DNA of 19,994 nt from an uncultured Collinsella sp. (GCA_900546085.1 URBS01000025.1:1-19994); one strand, 5' to 3'. Counted from the stretch's first letter, positions 1 through 9,210 are shown. Program-made: numbers and translations. The notes: generated by a model from the letters alone, not told the origin.

Positions 1-18
1 CGTAGCGGGTGGTTTAAA

Positions 19-39
19 GCTGGCCGCTGCGCGGCCAGC
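19..39. other. GC-rich hairpin (perfect 9-bp inverted repeat)
   Basis: GCTGGCCGC and GCGGCCAGC flank the loop TGC. Read on the minus strand, the stem is followed by TTTAAACC, so it could help terminate minus-strand transcription coming from the membrane-protein gene. The T-run is short and the role is uncertain. Confidence 0.5.
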
Positions 40-60
40 AGACTAAAGTCTTGAATTAGT

Positions 61-84
61 TCCGCCGTTCTAACGAACGGCGGA
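61..84. terminator. Perfect 10-bp hairpin just past the end of the first gene
   Basis: TCCGCCGTTC and GAACGGCGGA pair across the loop TAAC. The hairpin lies 13 bp beyond the stop of the minus-strand gene ending at 97, where a terminator is expected. No U-run follows on that strand, so termination is inferred from position and stem strength only. Confidence 0.45.
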
Positions 85-96
85 CCCGCTCGCAAC

Positions 97-672
97 TTAT
101 CTTGCCGATGGAGTTGTCGTCGTTTCGTTCGTGTGGGTCGTTTCGGCGCCGTCGCCCTGTTCGCCCTCGTCCTTTTGAGCGTCGGCGATGGTGGAGGCCG
201 CCGCGACGATGCCGCGCTGGGGTGCGACGCCCGTCTGGGTCTGAGCGCCCTCGACAACTTCTGTGCCTGCATGCGCGAGCTCGGGCGATTTAAACACCGC
301 GTCCAAGTTGGCGCCGCCGCCGGCGTAGCCAAGCGCAGCGAGTGCGATGACGATCACTGCAACGACGACCGCGATCGGCACATAACGATGCCAACCAGCA
401 GGATTGAGCCCACTGCGGCGAGCCGCCCCGCGGCTGATGTAGCCGAGCGTGCCGTCGTGCTTGAGCTTTGAGCCCACCACGCGTTTGCGGCCCCACAGCG
501 AGGACTCTGCCTGCATTGCCAAGCGGGCACCTGTCGAAGGATAGCCGTATTTAGTGCGCTTGAACGAGCCGTCAAACCCCGAGGCGTGTTTACCCCACGT
601 CACCGATGTCGTGCGTCGGTTGACCGGCGCGGCGCTCCGCCTTCTGCGGCTCGGTTTTGTAGTCTCAGCCAT
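97..672 (-). CDS. Hypothetical single-pass membrane protein
   Basis: This 191-residue protein has no family I recognise. Residues 1-97 are very basic (RRRRR near position 10, many Arg and Lys) and should be cytoplasmic. Residues about 98-117 (VPIAVVVAVIVIALAALGYA) form one membrane helix. The remaining 75 residues are rich in Ala, Thr, Glu and Gly and look disordered, probably outside the cell. A GTG at 726 is in frame, but I chose the ATG at 672 because GGGGGC lies just before it and the extra 18 codons look non-coding. The next gene in the same direction ends 84 bp upstream, so co-transcription with the Fis-type regulator gene is possible. It could be an envelope or division accessory protein, but nothing in the sequence settles this. 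Confidence 0.7.
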   Translation of the reverse strand: MAETTKPSRRRRSAAPVNRRTTSVTWGKHASGFDGSFKRTKYGYPSTGARLAMQAESSLWGRKRVVGSKLKHDGTLGYISRGAARRSGLNPAGWHRYVPIAVVVAVIVIALAALGYAGGGANLDAVFKSPELAHAGTEVVEGAQTQTGVAPQRGIVAAASTIADAQKDEGEQGDGAETTHTNETTTTPSAR

Positions 673-756
673 ACGCCCCCGCACGCCGTAACCAAATCGA
701 AACAATAACGCTTTGGACTGTAGCACACGCGTCGCGCGCGGTCACGGGCGCCTCGC

Positions 757-1974
757 TCAACGGTCATCGTCCTTCAGCAAGCGCCACAGCGTTGTTCGGC
801 TTATGCCCAGCACCTCCGCCGCACGGGTTCGGTTGCCGTGGAGATGATCTACAACCAGATGCGCGATATCTCGCTCGGTATCGGCCAACGGTCGCAGGAT
901 ATACAGGTCGCTTTCGAGTGTCGGGGCGCCAAAGGTTGCGGTCTTAATCACGTCCTCTTGGGCTAGCACTTCCTCCACCACAGCGCGATCCACCGTGCCC
1001 GCCCCCACCAATATATACAGTCGTTCCGAGACCTCGCGGAGCTGCAGATAGTTGCGCGGCCAGCGGTAAGCATCGAGCGCCTTCGCCGCCGCGGCAGACA
1101 GCGTGGGCGCTGCCGTCCCAAATGCACCAGCGAGATATTCCAAATAGCGCGCAACCTTCGTCGACGCGGCTCCCTGCTCGACGATTGCCGGCGCCACGCT
1201 CACCGCACAGGCGAAGCGCTCGGTCACAAAGGCGGCTTGATCACTTTCGCTGCCGCCCGGCATGTCATTCGCCGTCAGCACCACATGGCAGCGCGTCGCC
1301 AACGCGGTGTCGGCCATCGTGGAAACGAGCTCGCGAAGGCGCTGGGGGCCAACCGCATTCCAGCCCGCAATGCAAAGTGTCAGCCCCGTTTGGAACAACG
1401 GCGATTCGGCGCTTTTGAGCACGTGGCGCCAACCGCGATCGGTAAGCTCATCGAGCGCAACGGCAACAAAGGGTTGATCGGCAAAAGGACCGTCCAGATA
1501 GAGGCGCTTGGCGATCTCGATCTGACCCGCTCCCAGCTCGCCCTCGAGCATAAGGGGCACACCGCGCGCGTAGCTCTCGGCGACCGGCGCAGCTACCGAG
1601 GCCGCCCCCTCAACGATGCCGTACGCGCTCGATTCGTAGCGGGCCTCAACTTCGTCGGCGTTGAGCCACTCGATGCCCGCATGTGCCGCGGCGCCGCGCA
1701 CCTCGCGGACCACGACGACCCAAAGGCCCCCACCCTCTTTGTCGGTGGGGCGAACGGTCAGGCTCAGGCGCGTACCCGCGCGCCCCATAACCAGACGCGC
1801 GCCGTCTCCTATACGGTCGAGGCGCTCAGCGACAAAAGCCGCCACATCCCGCTCAAGCGCCGCGTCATTCATGGTCGAAATCACGACGTCCCCACGCGCA
1901 TCGATTGCCAATGCCGAGGCCCCGGCAGCAGCCAGGGCCTCGGTCAAGATGTTCAGCTTGGCATCGCTATTCAT
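757..1974 (-). CDS. Fis-type HTH regulator with a degenerate sigma-54-activator AAA+ domain
   Basis: This 405-residue protein has the layout of a bacterial enhancer-binding protein. An N-terminal sensor-like region (about 1-100, PAS-like AIDARGDVV at 23-31) precedes an AAA+-like core (about 118-340) and a C-terminal Fis helix-turn-helix (about 377-401, GNRTRAAEVLGISRTTLWRL). The core keeps a recognisable WPRN-LQLREVSERL segment (305-319), matching the WPGN-RELRN motif of the family. The Walker A site reads GELGAGQ (145-151) with Gln where Lys binds phosphate. The Walker B position reads TLCIAGWN without acidic residues, and no GAFTGA loop is visible. ATP hydrolysis and sigma-54 contact are therefore unlikely; it probably acts as a simple DNA-binding regulator. 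The ATG at 1974 is chosen over a longer in-frame start at 2175 because AGGGG stands 6 bp before it. The neighbouring YeiH transporter gene is a plausible target. Confidence 0.8.
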   Translation of the reverse strand: MNSDAKLNILTEALAAAGASALAIDARGDVVISTMNDAALERDVAAFVAERLDRIGDGARLVMGRAGTRLSLTVRPTDKEGGGLWVVVVREVRGAAAHAGIEWLNADEVEARYESSAYGIVEGAASVAAPVAESYARGVPLMLEGELGAGQIEIAKRLYLDGPFADQPFVAVALDELTDRGWRHVLKSAESPLFQTGLTLCIAGWNAVGPQRLRELVSTMADTALATRCHVVLTANDMPGGSESDQAAFVTERFACAVSVAPAIVEQGAASTKVARYLEYLAGAFGTAAPTLSAAAAKALDAYRWPRNYLQLREVSERLYILVGAGTVDRAVVEEVLAQEDVIKTATFGAPTLESDLYILRPLADTERDIAHLVVDHLHGNRTRAAEVLGISRTTLWRLLKDDDR

Positions 1975-2037
1975 GATTTGCCCCTGTCCGCGGCGACGTG
2001 CATCCGCCGACGGTCGCACGACCGAGTGTTTCAAAAT

Positions 2038-2053
2038 TGAACGATATTGTTCA
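2038..2053. promoter_or_regulatory. Operator-like palindrome upstream of the Fis-type regulator gene
   Basis: TGAACGAT and ATTGTTCA form a 16-bp palindrome with 7 of 8 pairs matched, 64 bp upstream of the regulator start codon. This is the size and position of a dimer binding site, possibly autoregulatory. No second copy was seen upstream of the transporter gene. Confidence 0.35.
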
Positions 2054-2099
2054 CCAAACACTATAGGGCAGAAAGCGCCGTCCTGCGAGTATAAGTGTT

Positions 2100-2188
2100 G
2101 CCCCGCATCGCCATCCTGGCGGGGCGATAAGAGCTCTTCGGGATTTATAACCCTGCGGACAAGCCATACCCGCAAGAGCTCCTATCGC
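2100..2188. repeat. Two abutting inverted repeats between the transporter and regulator genes
   Basis: GCCCCGC (2100-2106) pairs with GCGGGGC (2119-2125). Next to it, GCGATAAGAGCTCTTCGGG (2124-2142) pairs with the segment at 2169-2188 (CCCG, C, AAGAGCTC, C, TATCGC), giving 18 pairs with one mismatch and one bulge around a 26-nt loop. The two stems share bases 2124-2125, so they could be alternatives in the RNA. No U-run follows on the minus strand. They may end the transporter transcript or shape the regulator leader. Confidence 0.4.
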
Positions 2189-2247
2189 TCCACCGCAGGC
2201 TTGCGCTCACCAGCAACCAGCAACCAGCACGCGAGTAAGCTACTCCT

Positions 2248-3282
2248 CTACCAGATTCCCAGCACGTGCTGCATTCCCAAACTCATGCACGCAATGCCAA
2301 TCCAGCAGCAAAAGCCCAGCGCGATGGGCTTGCCGCCCTTTTTGACCAGCTCGACGATATCGGTATTAAAGCCAATAGCCGCCATGGCCATCACGATAAA
2401 GAACTTCGACAGCTCCTTGATGGGCGCCGTGATGGACACGGGAAGCTGAAGCACCGTGGTGATTACGCTCGCCAGCACAAAGAACAGCACAAACATGGGA
2501 AACGCGCGTTTAAGCGAGAACGTGCTTTTGGCGTCGCCGCCGGCCTTGCGCGCCAGATGCATCTGCCAGCATGCGAGGACCAACGTGATGGGAATAATGG
2601 CCAGCGTCCTGGTGAGCTTGACCACCGTGGCGCTCTCGAGCACATTGGCGCCGGGATGCATGCTGTCCCAAGCGCTCGCTGCAGCCGTTACGGACGAGGT
2701 GTCGTTGATGGCGGTGCCGGCAAACAGGCCAAAGCCCTCGTTGGTCAGCCCGAGCATACCGCCGAGCGTCGGAAACACGAGCGCCGCGATAACGTTAAAC
2801 AGGAAGATGACCGAAATAGCCTGGGCAATCTCGCGATCGTCGGCATCGATGACGGGCGCGGTCGCGGCGATGGCAGAACCGCCGCAAATCGACGAACCCA
2901 CACCCACAAGCGTCGCGATCTTGCCCGGCACGTTCATAACGCGGCAGAGCACAAAGGCGATGACAAGCGAGGTCGAGATTGTCGCCACGATAATCGGTAG
3001 CGACTGGGCGCCCTTGGACAGAATCTGGGAGAGGTTCATGCCAAAGCCAAGCAGGATAACCGCGTACTGCAAGACTTTTTTAGACGTATAGGTGACACCG
3101 GCGGCGAGCTGTTCGCGGCGATTCTTGGGAAAGACGAGCGCCAGAACCATGCCAAAGAGGATGGCGAATACCGGCCCACCGACCACCTCAGTCTGTTTGC
3201 CGAGCAGCGTTGCGGGGATAGCGATGATCAGGCAGAACAAGACACCCTTCCAGCGCTCGCGTACGATATTCGCCAGTTGCAT
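2248..3282 (-). CDS. YeiH-family (UPF0324) putative sulfate exporter
   Basis: This 344-residue polytopic inner-membrane protein has roughly ten hydrophobic helices spread over its full length, as usual for the family. Two family signatures are visible: GVGSSICGGSAIAATAP (127-143) and GTAINDTSSVTAA (189-201), both in re-entrant or helix-break regions rich in small residues. Members are annotated as putative sulfate or related anion exporters, but the substrate is not firmly known. The ATG at 3282 is preceded by AAGGA with 7-bp spacing. The gene is divergent from a GntR/FCD regulator gene, with 163-193 bp between them. It also lies upstream, on the same strand, of the Fis-type regulator gene. 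Either protein could control it. Confidence 0.88.
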   Translation of the reverse strand: MQLANIVRERWKGVLFCLIIAIPATLLGKQTEVVGGPVFAILFGMVLALVFPKNRREQLAAGVTYTSKKVLQYAVILLGFGMNLSQILSKGAQSLPIIVATISTSLVIAFVLCRVMNVPGKIATLVGVGSSICGGSAIAATAPVIDADDREIAQAISVIFLFNVIAALVFPTLGGMLGLTNEGFGLFAGTAINDTSSVTAAASAWDSMHPGANVLESATVVKLTRTLAIIPITLVLACWQMHLARKAGGDAKSTFSLKRAFPMFVLFFVLASVITTVLQLPVSITAPIKELSKFFIVMAMAAIGFNTDIVELVKKGGKPIALGFCCWIGIACMSLGMQHVLGIW

Positions 3283-3475
3283 ATGGGATTCCTTCTTTCT
3301 CTTTCACGTTTGCGACGGCTTATGATACGGCAACATTGGGCATAGCCTTGCGCAAATACAGACTAAGATGCCGCAATAGTTCTCGGGCGACAGCCGAATT
3401 ACCCTCCGCGGAGAGCTGATTCGCGGCATAATTAACAACTGACATATGAGTTTGATAGAACAGTTGCGAGGCGCT

Positions 3476-4177
3476 ATGGAAGAATCGATGCACGTCGGCG
3501 AGCAGGAAACGAGCCTACAGGACCAGTCCTACCACACCATTCGACGCAAAATCGTCTACCTGGACTATAAGCCGGGCGAAAAGCTGGGCGTCAAGCAGCT
3601 TTGCGATGACCTGGACATGGGTCGCACGCCCGTGCGCGAGGCTTTGGTTCGCTTGGCGCAGGAAGGCCTGGTGCGCACCGTGCCCCAGAGCGGCACCTAC
3701 GTCTCACCCATCAACCTCACCCTTGCCGAGAGTGCCTGTTACATCCGCGAGCATCTGGAAAAGCAGGTGATTGTGGAGTGCTGTGCGCGCGCCACGTCGG
3801 CCGGCATCGAGCAGCTCGACCGCGCCATCGTGCTGCAGGAAAAGGCCATGGCCGAAGAGGATCGCATCGGCTTCTTTTTGAGCGACAACCTCATGCATCA
3901 CATGATTTTTAGCATCGCATGCCGCAGCACCGTGTGGTTGTGGCTCGAGGAGACCAATGCCGACCTGGAGCGCTTCCGCTGGCTGCGCGCCGCCACGCAG
4001 GTTCTCGACAATCAGGACATCGTGAACGAGCACAAGCAGATTCGCCGCGCTATCGCCGGTCGCGACCCCATCGAAGCGAGCTTTTTGGTCAGCAAGCACC
4101 TGCACATGATGTTCCGCAACCAAACCGAGGTTCTGGACCAGTTCCCCGAGCACTTCGAGACCAGCAAGCTCCGCTAA
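3476..4177 (+). CDS. GntR-family transcriptional regulator, FadR/FCD subfamily
   Basis: This 233-residue regulator has a winged HTH (about 15-80), including the GntR signature DDLDMGRTPVREALVRLAQEGLV. The C-terminal all-helical FCD domain binds a ligand. The FCD metal-site residues seem intact: D137 and H141 (DNLMH), H186 (NEHKQI) and H208/H210 (KHLHMM). Such regulators usually answer to organic acids or sugar acids bound through a metal ion. The start is uncertain. The ATG at 3446 has no ribosome-binding site and opens with rare codons, while the ATG at 3476 follows GAGG and lies about 45 bp past a CATAAT -10-like box at 3425-3430. It is divergent from the YeiH-type gene, a likely target by position. 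Confidence 0.85.
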   Translation: MEESMHVGEQETSLQDQSYHTIRRKIVYLDYKPGEKLGVKQLCDDLDMGRTPVREALVRLAQEGLVRTVPQSGTYVSPINLTLAESACYIREHLEKQVIVECCARATSAGIEQLDRAIVLQEKAMAEEDRIGFFLSDNLMHHMIFSIACRSTVWLWLEETNADLERFRWLRAATQVLDNQDIVNEHKQIRRAIAGRDPIEASFLVSKHLHMMFRNQTEVLDQFPEHFETSKLR

Positions 4178-4186
4178 CCTGCCAAA

Positions 4187-4221
4187 ACCACCACAAAGGG
4201 GACAGGCACCTTTGTGCTGGT
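4187..4221. repeat. REP-like palindrome, type 1, copy 1
   Basis: ACCACCACAAAGG (4187-4199) and CCTTTGTGCTGGT (4209-4221) pair at 12 of 13 positions around a GGACAGGCA loop. Bases 4188-4220 match the element at 6307-6339 at 29 of 33 positions. Two similar copies in intergenic DNA, with the GGGACAGG core shared with the longer type 2 repeats, indicate a dispersed mobile palindrome. Confidence 0.7.
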
Positions 4222-4234
4222 CTCTCCGTACAAA

Positions 4235-4272
4235 AAGGCCCGGCTCCGTCTGATGACGCGGAGCCGGGCCTT
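4235..4272. terminator. Strong rho-independent terminator (glmS side), probably bidirectional
   Basis: AAGGCCCGGCTCCG and CGGAGCCGGGCCTT form a perfect 14-bp stem around a 10-nt loop. On the minus strand the stem runs into TTTTTG, a good U-tract for ending glmS 23 bp after its stop. On the plus strand it lies downstream of the GntR gene, but only TT follows the stem. Confidence 0.9.
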
Positions 4273-4295
4273 GGTCGTTAGAACGGCGGAACCAA

Positions 4296-6143
<1,848 letters not shown>

Positions 6144-6213
6144 AGGATAAATCCCTTCGTTCGCGTGACTGCAAGACGTCCACGCACAGGGGGCGCTGAG
6201 ACGTATAACGTTC

Positions 6214-6226
6214 GAGTATTGTACTC
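6214..6226 (-). promoter_or_regulatory. Probable glmS promoter -10 inside a small palindrome
   Basis: GAGTA and TACTC flank TTG, and the minus strand reads TACAAT (6218-6223), close to the TATAAT consensus. No good -35 lies 17 bp further up; the best candidate, ATATCA (6241-6246), falls inside the TGGTAT half-site cluster. Activator or repressor control is therefore plausible. Confidence 0.35.
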
Positions 6227-6241
6227 ACGCAAGCGCAAGCT

Positions 6242-6277
6242 GATATACCAGAAGTGGTATCTCAACTTAGATACCAC
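6242..6277. promoter_or_regulatory. Cluster of TGGTAT/ATACCA half-sites near the glmS promoter
   Basis: ATACCA (6245-6250), TGGTAT (6255-6260) and ATACCA (6271-6276) alternate in orientation. GTGGTATCT (6254-6262) and AGATACCAC (6269-6277) form a perfect 9-bp inverted repeat around CAACTT. The half-site resembles those used by HutC/NagR-type GntR regulators of amino-sugar genes, but the match is only suggestive. The divergent LacI-type protein is another candidate binder. Confidence 0.45.
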
Positions 6278-6306
6278 CCGATGCACACATGCCCAGCCGG
6301 TCCAAA

Positions 6307-6339
6307 CCGCCACAATGGGGACAGGAACCTTTGTGGTGG
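6307..6339. repeat. REP-like palindrome, type 1, copy 2
   Basis: CCGCCACAATGG and CCTTTGTGGTGG flank a GGACAGGAA centre. It matches bases 4188-4220 at 29 of 33 positions, in the same orientation. Confidence 0.7.
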
Positions 6340-6360
6340 CCGCGCTGGCAACGGCGTTTC

Positions 6361-6406
6361 CCCAGATAAAACCTGCCAAAATAAACCTGTCCCTTTTTGG
6401 TAGGTT
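6361..6406 (-). repeat. 46-bp dispersed repeat, type 2, copy A (inverted)
   Basis: On the minus strand this reads CCTACCAAAAAGGGACAGG followed by TTTATTTTGGCAGG and TTTTATCTGGG, nearly identical to copies B, C and D. CCxxCCAAAA and TTTTGGxAGG can pair around the GGGACAGG centre. It sits directly before the -10-like box of the LacI-type gene, so its right end may supply part of that promoter. Confidence 0.85.
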
Positions 6407-6455
6407 TGGGATGCTACAATCTGGCTTGTACTTGAAACGCATCAAAGGGGCCGCT

Positions 6456-7589
6456 ATGGCAAAGGTAAAAATCAGCGACGTCGCGCGCGAGGCCGGGGTT
6501 TCGCTGGGCACGGTTTCCAACGCGCTCAACCACCCCGAAAAGCTGCGCCCCGAGACCCTCAAACTCATCAACGAGACCATCAATCGCTTGGGCTACCTGC
6601 CCAACCAAAGCGCTCGCCAGCTGGCCGGCGGCACCACCAAGTCCTTTGGCCTGGTCCTCCCCCGTCTCGATCACGGCTTTTCGCTCCAGATTGCCAGCGG
6701 TGCCCACAACGAGGCACGCAAGCACGGCTATGACTTGCTCATCGCCAACGCCGACAACGACGACATTCTCGAAGACCATTACCTGCGCTACTTTATGGGC
6801 ACTCAGATGTCCGGCGTCATGGTTCAGCCCATGGCATCCCCCGACTGGCACCCGGCCATGACTAAAATGCCCGTGCCGATCGTCCATCTGGACATCCACT
6901 GTTCCGAGCCCGGCCACTACGTGGCTGCCGATAACGAAGCCCAAGGTCGCATCATCGCCGAACTCGCCGTTGCCCGTGGCGCGCGCCATATCACCGTCGT
7001 GGGCAGAGCAGCATTTATGCAGCTCACCCTACGCGTGCTTGGCATTCACAAGGCCCTTGCCCTGCACCCCGATATCAAGATCGAAGTCATCGACGCCGGC
7101 GAATGGAATACCGCTGCCGACGGCTACGGCATCGGTGCCCAAATCGCCGAGCGCCCCGCGGACGAGCGCCCCGATTTTGTCGTCGGCCTGACCGACGTGT
7201 TGGCCTCGGGCGTTATCTCGGCGCTGGTCGACAAGGGCATCTCTGTACCCGGGCAAGTACGCGTAGCAGGTTGCGATGGCAACCCGCTCGCTTGGAGCGG
7301 ATCGGTCCCGCTCACTACGGTAGCGCCCCCGGGCTACGAGATTGGCCGCAAGGGTGTCCAACTGCTGATGGAGCAAATCGAGAACAAGGCCCCGGCAAAG
7401 ACCAAGCATATCCGCGTCGGCTCTGCAGCGCGCACCGTCACCACGGTCACGACCGCCGAGGACATTAACCGCCAGGAGCTCGTGCGCCCCTTCTTACTCG
7501 AGCGCGTGAGCACCCAAAAGGCCGAGCAGCACCCGACGGGCCCATCCGCGGCCCCAATAACCGACATCAACCTGGGCGCCTACTTGTAA
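6456..7589 (+). CDS. LacI/GalR-family transcriptional regulator
   Basis: This 377-residue repressor-type protein has an N-terminal HTH (about 5-24, ISDVAREAGVSLGTVSNAL) and a hinge-helix region (about 46-60, LGYLPNQSARQLAGG). A two-lobed periplasmic-binding-like sensor domain follows (about 62-335). The open frame runs upstream antisense to glmS, but the ATG at 6456 is clear: it follows AAAGGGG and opens the canonical MAKVKISDVA sequence. The protein is about 40 residues longer than most LacI members; the C-terminal tail (about 340-377) is Pro/Gln-rich and probably disordered. It is divergent from glmS, which suggests sensing of a sugar or sugar phosphate, but the ligand cannot be read from sequence. 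Confidence 0.92.
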   Translation: MAKVKISDVAREAGVSLGTVSNALNHPEKLRPETLKLINETINRLGYLPNQSARQLAGGTTKSFGLVLPRLDHGFSLQIASGAHNEARKHGYDLLIANADNDDILEDHYLRYFMGTQMSGVMVQPMASPDWHPAMTKMPVPIVHLDIHCSEPGHYVAADNEAQGRIIAELAVARGARHITVVGRAAFMQLTLRVLGIHKALALHPDIKIEVIDAGEWNTAADGYGIGAQIAERPADERPDFVVGLTDVLASGVISALVDKGISVPGQVRVAGCDGNPLAWSGSVPLTTVAPPGYEIGRKGVQLLMEQIENKAPAKTKHIRVGSAARTVTTVTTAEDINRQELVRPFLLERVSTQKAEQHPTGPSAAPITDINLGAYL

Positions 7590-7591
7590 CA

Positions 7592-7631
7592 AAAAACGCC
7601 GCAACGGAAACAGGCCCGCTGCGGCGTTTTT
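7592..7631 (+). terminator. Rho-independent terminator of the LacI-type gene
   Basis: AAAAACGCCGCA and TGCGGCGTTTTT pair perfectly over 12 bp around a 16-nt loop, starting three bases after the stop codon, and end in a T-run. Confidence 0.9.
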
Positions 7632-7683
7632 GCTGACCCCACGGGCCTTCCCCGTTTAGCCGAACCTGCGGCTACGGATATTT

Positions 7684-7760
7684 ATGGAATGTAATCCATT
7701 TTTCATTAACTTTTTTGTTAAAATAGACTCAATTCCATATTTTTAGATATTTCCTATAAG
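7684..7760 (+). promoter_or_regulatory. AT-rich leader and probable promoter of the AAA_14 gene
   Basis: This stretch is far richer in A and T than its surroundings. It holds two short inverted repeats (ATGGA/TCCAT at 7684-7699 and TTAAC/GTTAA around a T6 run at 7706-7721). A possible promoter is TTGTTA (7715-7720), 17 bp, TATTTT (7738-7743); TATAAG at 7755-7760 is another -10 candidate. Which one is used cannot be decided. Confidence 0.4.
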
Positions 7761-7803
7761 TATTGATTTTGCTCCAGTTTTTTCTCGCCAAGAAAGGGGT
7801 TTC

Positions 7804-9009
7804 ATGAATCTGATTGATCGCAAACAGTACCTCGACTGGCTCATTTCGTGGAAAGACTCACACGTCATCAAGGTCGTTTCGGGCGTGCGAAGGTCCGGCA
7901 AATCAAAGCTATTCGAGATCTACCGTAGCTACCTGCGCGATCATGGAATCACAGGCGACCAGGTTATATCCCTCAACTTTGAAGACCTGGAGTTCGAGTC
8001 GCTTACGTCGTATAGAGCACTCTACGACTACATTTCCGCCAAACTCGTCCCCGATAAGATGAACTACGTTTTTCTGGACGAGATACAGCACGTCGAGCAT
8101 TTCGAAAAAGCCGTCGACAGTCTTTTTATCAAGGACAATGTCGACCTTTACATAACCGGTTCCAACGCTTATCTGCTCTCGAGCGAGCTTGCAACTTTGC
8201 TCTCCGGCCGCTACGTAGAGCTCAAGATGCTGCCCCTATCCTTTAAAGAGTTTTGCTCGGCAAAAACCAATGACGGAAAGGCTCCCGCGCAGTTGTTTGA
8301 CGAGTACATATCCAGGGGCTCTTTTCCCTTTATCGCCGAGACGGGTATTCAGGGACCCCAGGCGCGCGATTATCTTATGAGCCTCTACGATACCATCGTC
8401 ATACGCGACGTTATCGAACGCCTGAAGGTCTCGGACGTCCCGACCCTGCGCGATATCACCAAGTTCCTACTCCATAGCATTGGAAACCGGATCTCGATTA
8501 AAAAAATCTCCGACACGCTCTCGTCCAACGGCAACAAAACCGACCAGAAAACCGTAGCCAAATACCTCAAAGGCTTAACAGACAGCCTTGTGCTGTACTT
8601 TGCTCCGCGCTATAACGTGCGCGGTCGGCAGCTTCTTTCAACAAACGGCAAATACTACGCCGTTGACCTTGGACTTAGAGGCGCTCTCGTCAAAACCCAA
8701 AGCAGCGATATCGGTCATATCCTCGAAAATGTTGTCTATCTCGAGCTCCTACGCCGTGGATACGACGTCTACGTGGGCGATATCGACGGCGGGGAAATCG
8801 ATTTTGTTGCCCTAAAGTCAGACGAGACAGCCTATTTTCAGGTTTCAGCCACAACGCTCGACGAAACCACCCTCAATCGAGAGTTGGCCCCCTTTAAAAA
8901 AGTCCGAGACAACTACCCCAAGACGCTTCTTACGCTCGACACGCTGTTTGCGAACGCGAACTACGAAGGAGTCCGCAAGCGCAACGTGATCGACTGGCTC
9001 CTGGAATAA
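7804..9009 (+). CDS. AAA_14/DUF4143 family ATPase
   Basis: This 401-residue protein belongs to a widespread prokaryotic ATPase family, often strain-variable and without a settled role. It shows Walker A GVRRSGKS (27-34), Walker B YVFLDEIQ (88-95), a sensor TGSNA (118-122) and the family's SGRYVELKMLPLSFKEF segment (134-150). The DUF4143 half (about 200-400) has a nuclease-like core: GHILENVVYLELLRRGYDVY (304-323), GGEIDFVA (329-336) and FQVS (345-348). The last replaces the E-x-K of active PD-(D/E)XK nucleases, so cutting activity is doubtful. AAAGGGG stands just before the ATG. It is a single gene, with an AT-rich leader and less GC-biased codons than neighbours, which fits recent acquisition. 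A toxin, defence or membrane-protein-insertion role would be guesswork. Confidence 0.9.
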   Translation: MNLIDRKQYLDWLISWKDSHVIKVVSGVRRSGKSKLFEIYRSYLRDHGITGDQVISLNFEDLEFESLTSYRALYDYISAKLVPDKMNYVFLDEIQHVEHFEKAVDSLFIKDNVDLYITGSNAYLLSSELATLLSGRYVELKMLPLSFKEFCSAKTNDGKAPAQLFDEYISRGSFPFIAETGIQGPQARDYLMSLYDTIVIRDVIERLKVSDVPTLRDITKFLLHSIGNRISIKKISDTLSSNGNKTDQKTVAKYLKGLTDSLVLYFAPRYNVRGRQLLSTNGKYYAVDLGLRGALVKTQSSDIGHILENVVYLELLRRGYDVYVGDIDGGEIDFVALKSDETAYFQVSATTLDETTLNRELAPFKKVRDNYPKTLLTLDTLFANANYEGVRKRNVIDWLLE

Positions 9010-9076
9010 CTTGTAGCGTCATAACCCTCCGCCAGCTCCTTACCAAGGCCGCAGCCCCAGTCGCTTAAAGCACAAT

Positions 9077-9123
9077 GCCCCTCTTATCGGCCAAAACAGC
9101 AATCTTGGCGTGATAAAAGGGGC
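9077..9123. repeat. Long imperfect inverted repeat between convergent genes
   Basis: GCCCCTCTTATCGGCCAA (9077-9094) pairs with TTGGCGTGATAAAAGGGGC (9105-9123), leaving about 15 pairs with small internal loops. It lies between the ends of the AAA_14 gene and HAD gene 1 and may terminate both. Neither strand has a proper U-run after it. Confidence 0.45.
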
Positions 9124-9210
9124 TGACTGCGTCAGCGCTTCCACGCAGGCGCCGTTGCCGTCACCGCCCCGCGGGATCGGGCGCGGGACATGGCGACTCG
9201 CGTACAAACG

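Larger units (their letters stand above)
6144..6455. other. Divergent control region of glmS and the LacI-type gene (312 bp, no gene)
   Basis: From left to right it holds the glmS ribosome-binding site, a palindrome around a TACAAT box (6214-6226), and a cluster of TGGTAT/ATACCA half-sites (6242-6277). A type 1 REP-like element (6307-6339), a type 2 element (6361-6406), a TACAAT -10-like box (6415-6420) and AAAGGGG before the LacI-type start follow. Both promoters and most regulation of the two genes must lie here. Confidence 0.6.

Noticed and set aside
1237..2040. Plus-strand frame of 267 codons opposite the Fis-type regulator gene
   Set aside because: No ribosome-binding site or domain, composition typical of an antisense shadow.
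2248..3091. Plus-strand frames opposite the YeiH-type gene
   Set aside because: They overlap a polytopic membrane protein with clear family signatures and have no domain of their own.
6144..6300. Possible glmS ribozyme upstream of glmS
   Set aside because: No ribozyme core or cleavage-site arrangement could be recognised; the region looks like a promoter with protein-binding palindromes.
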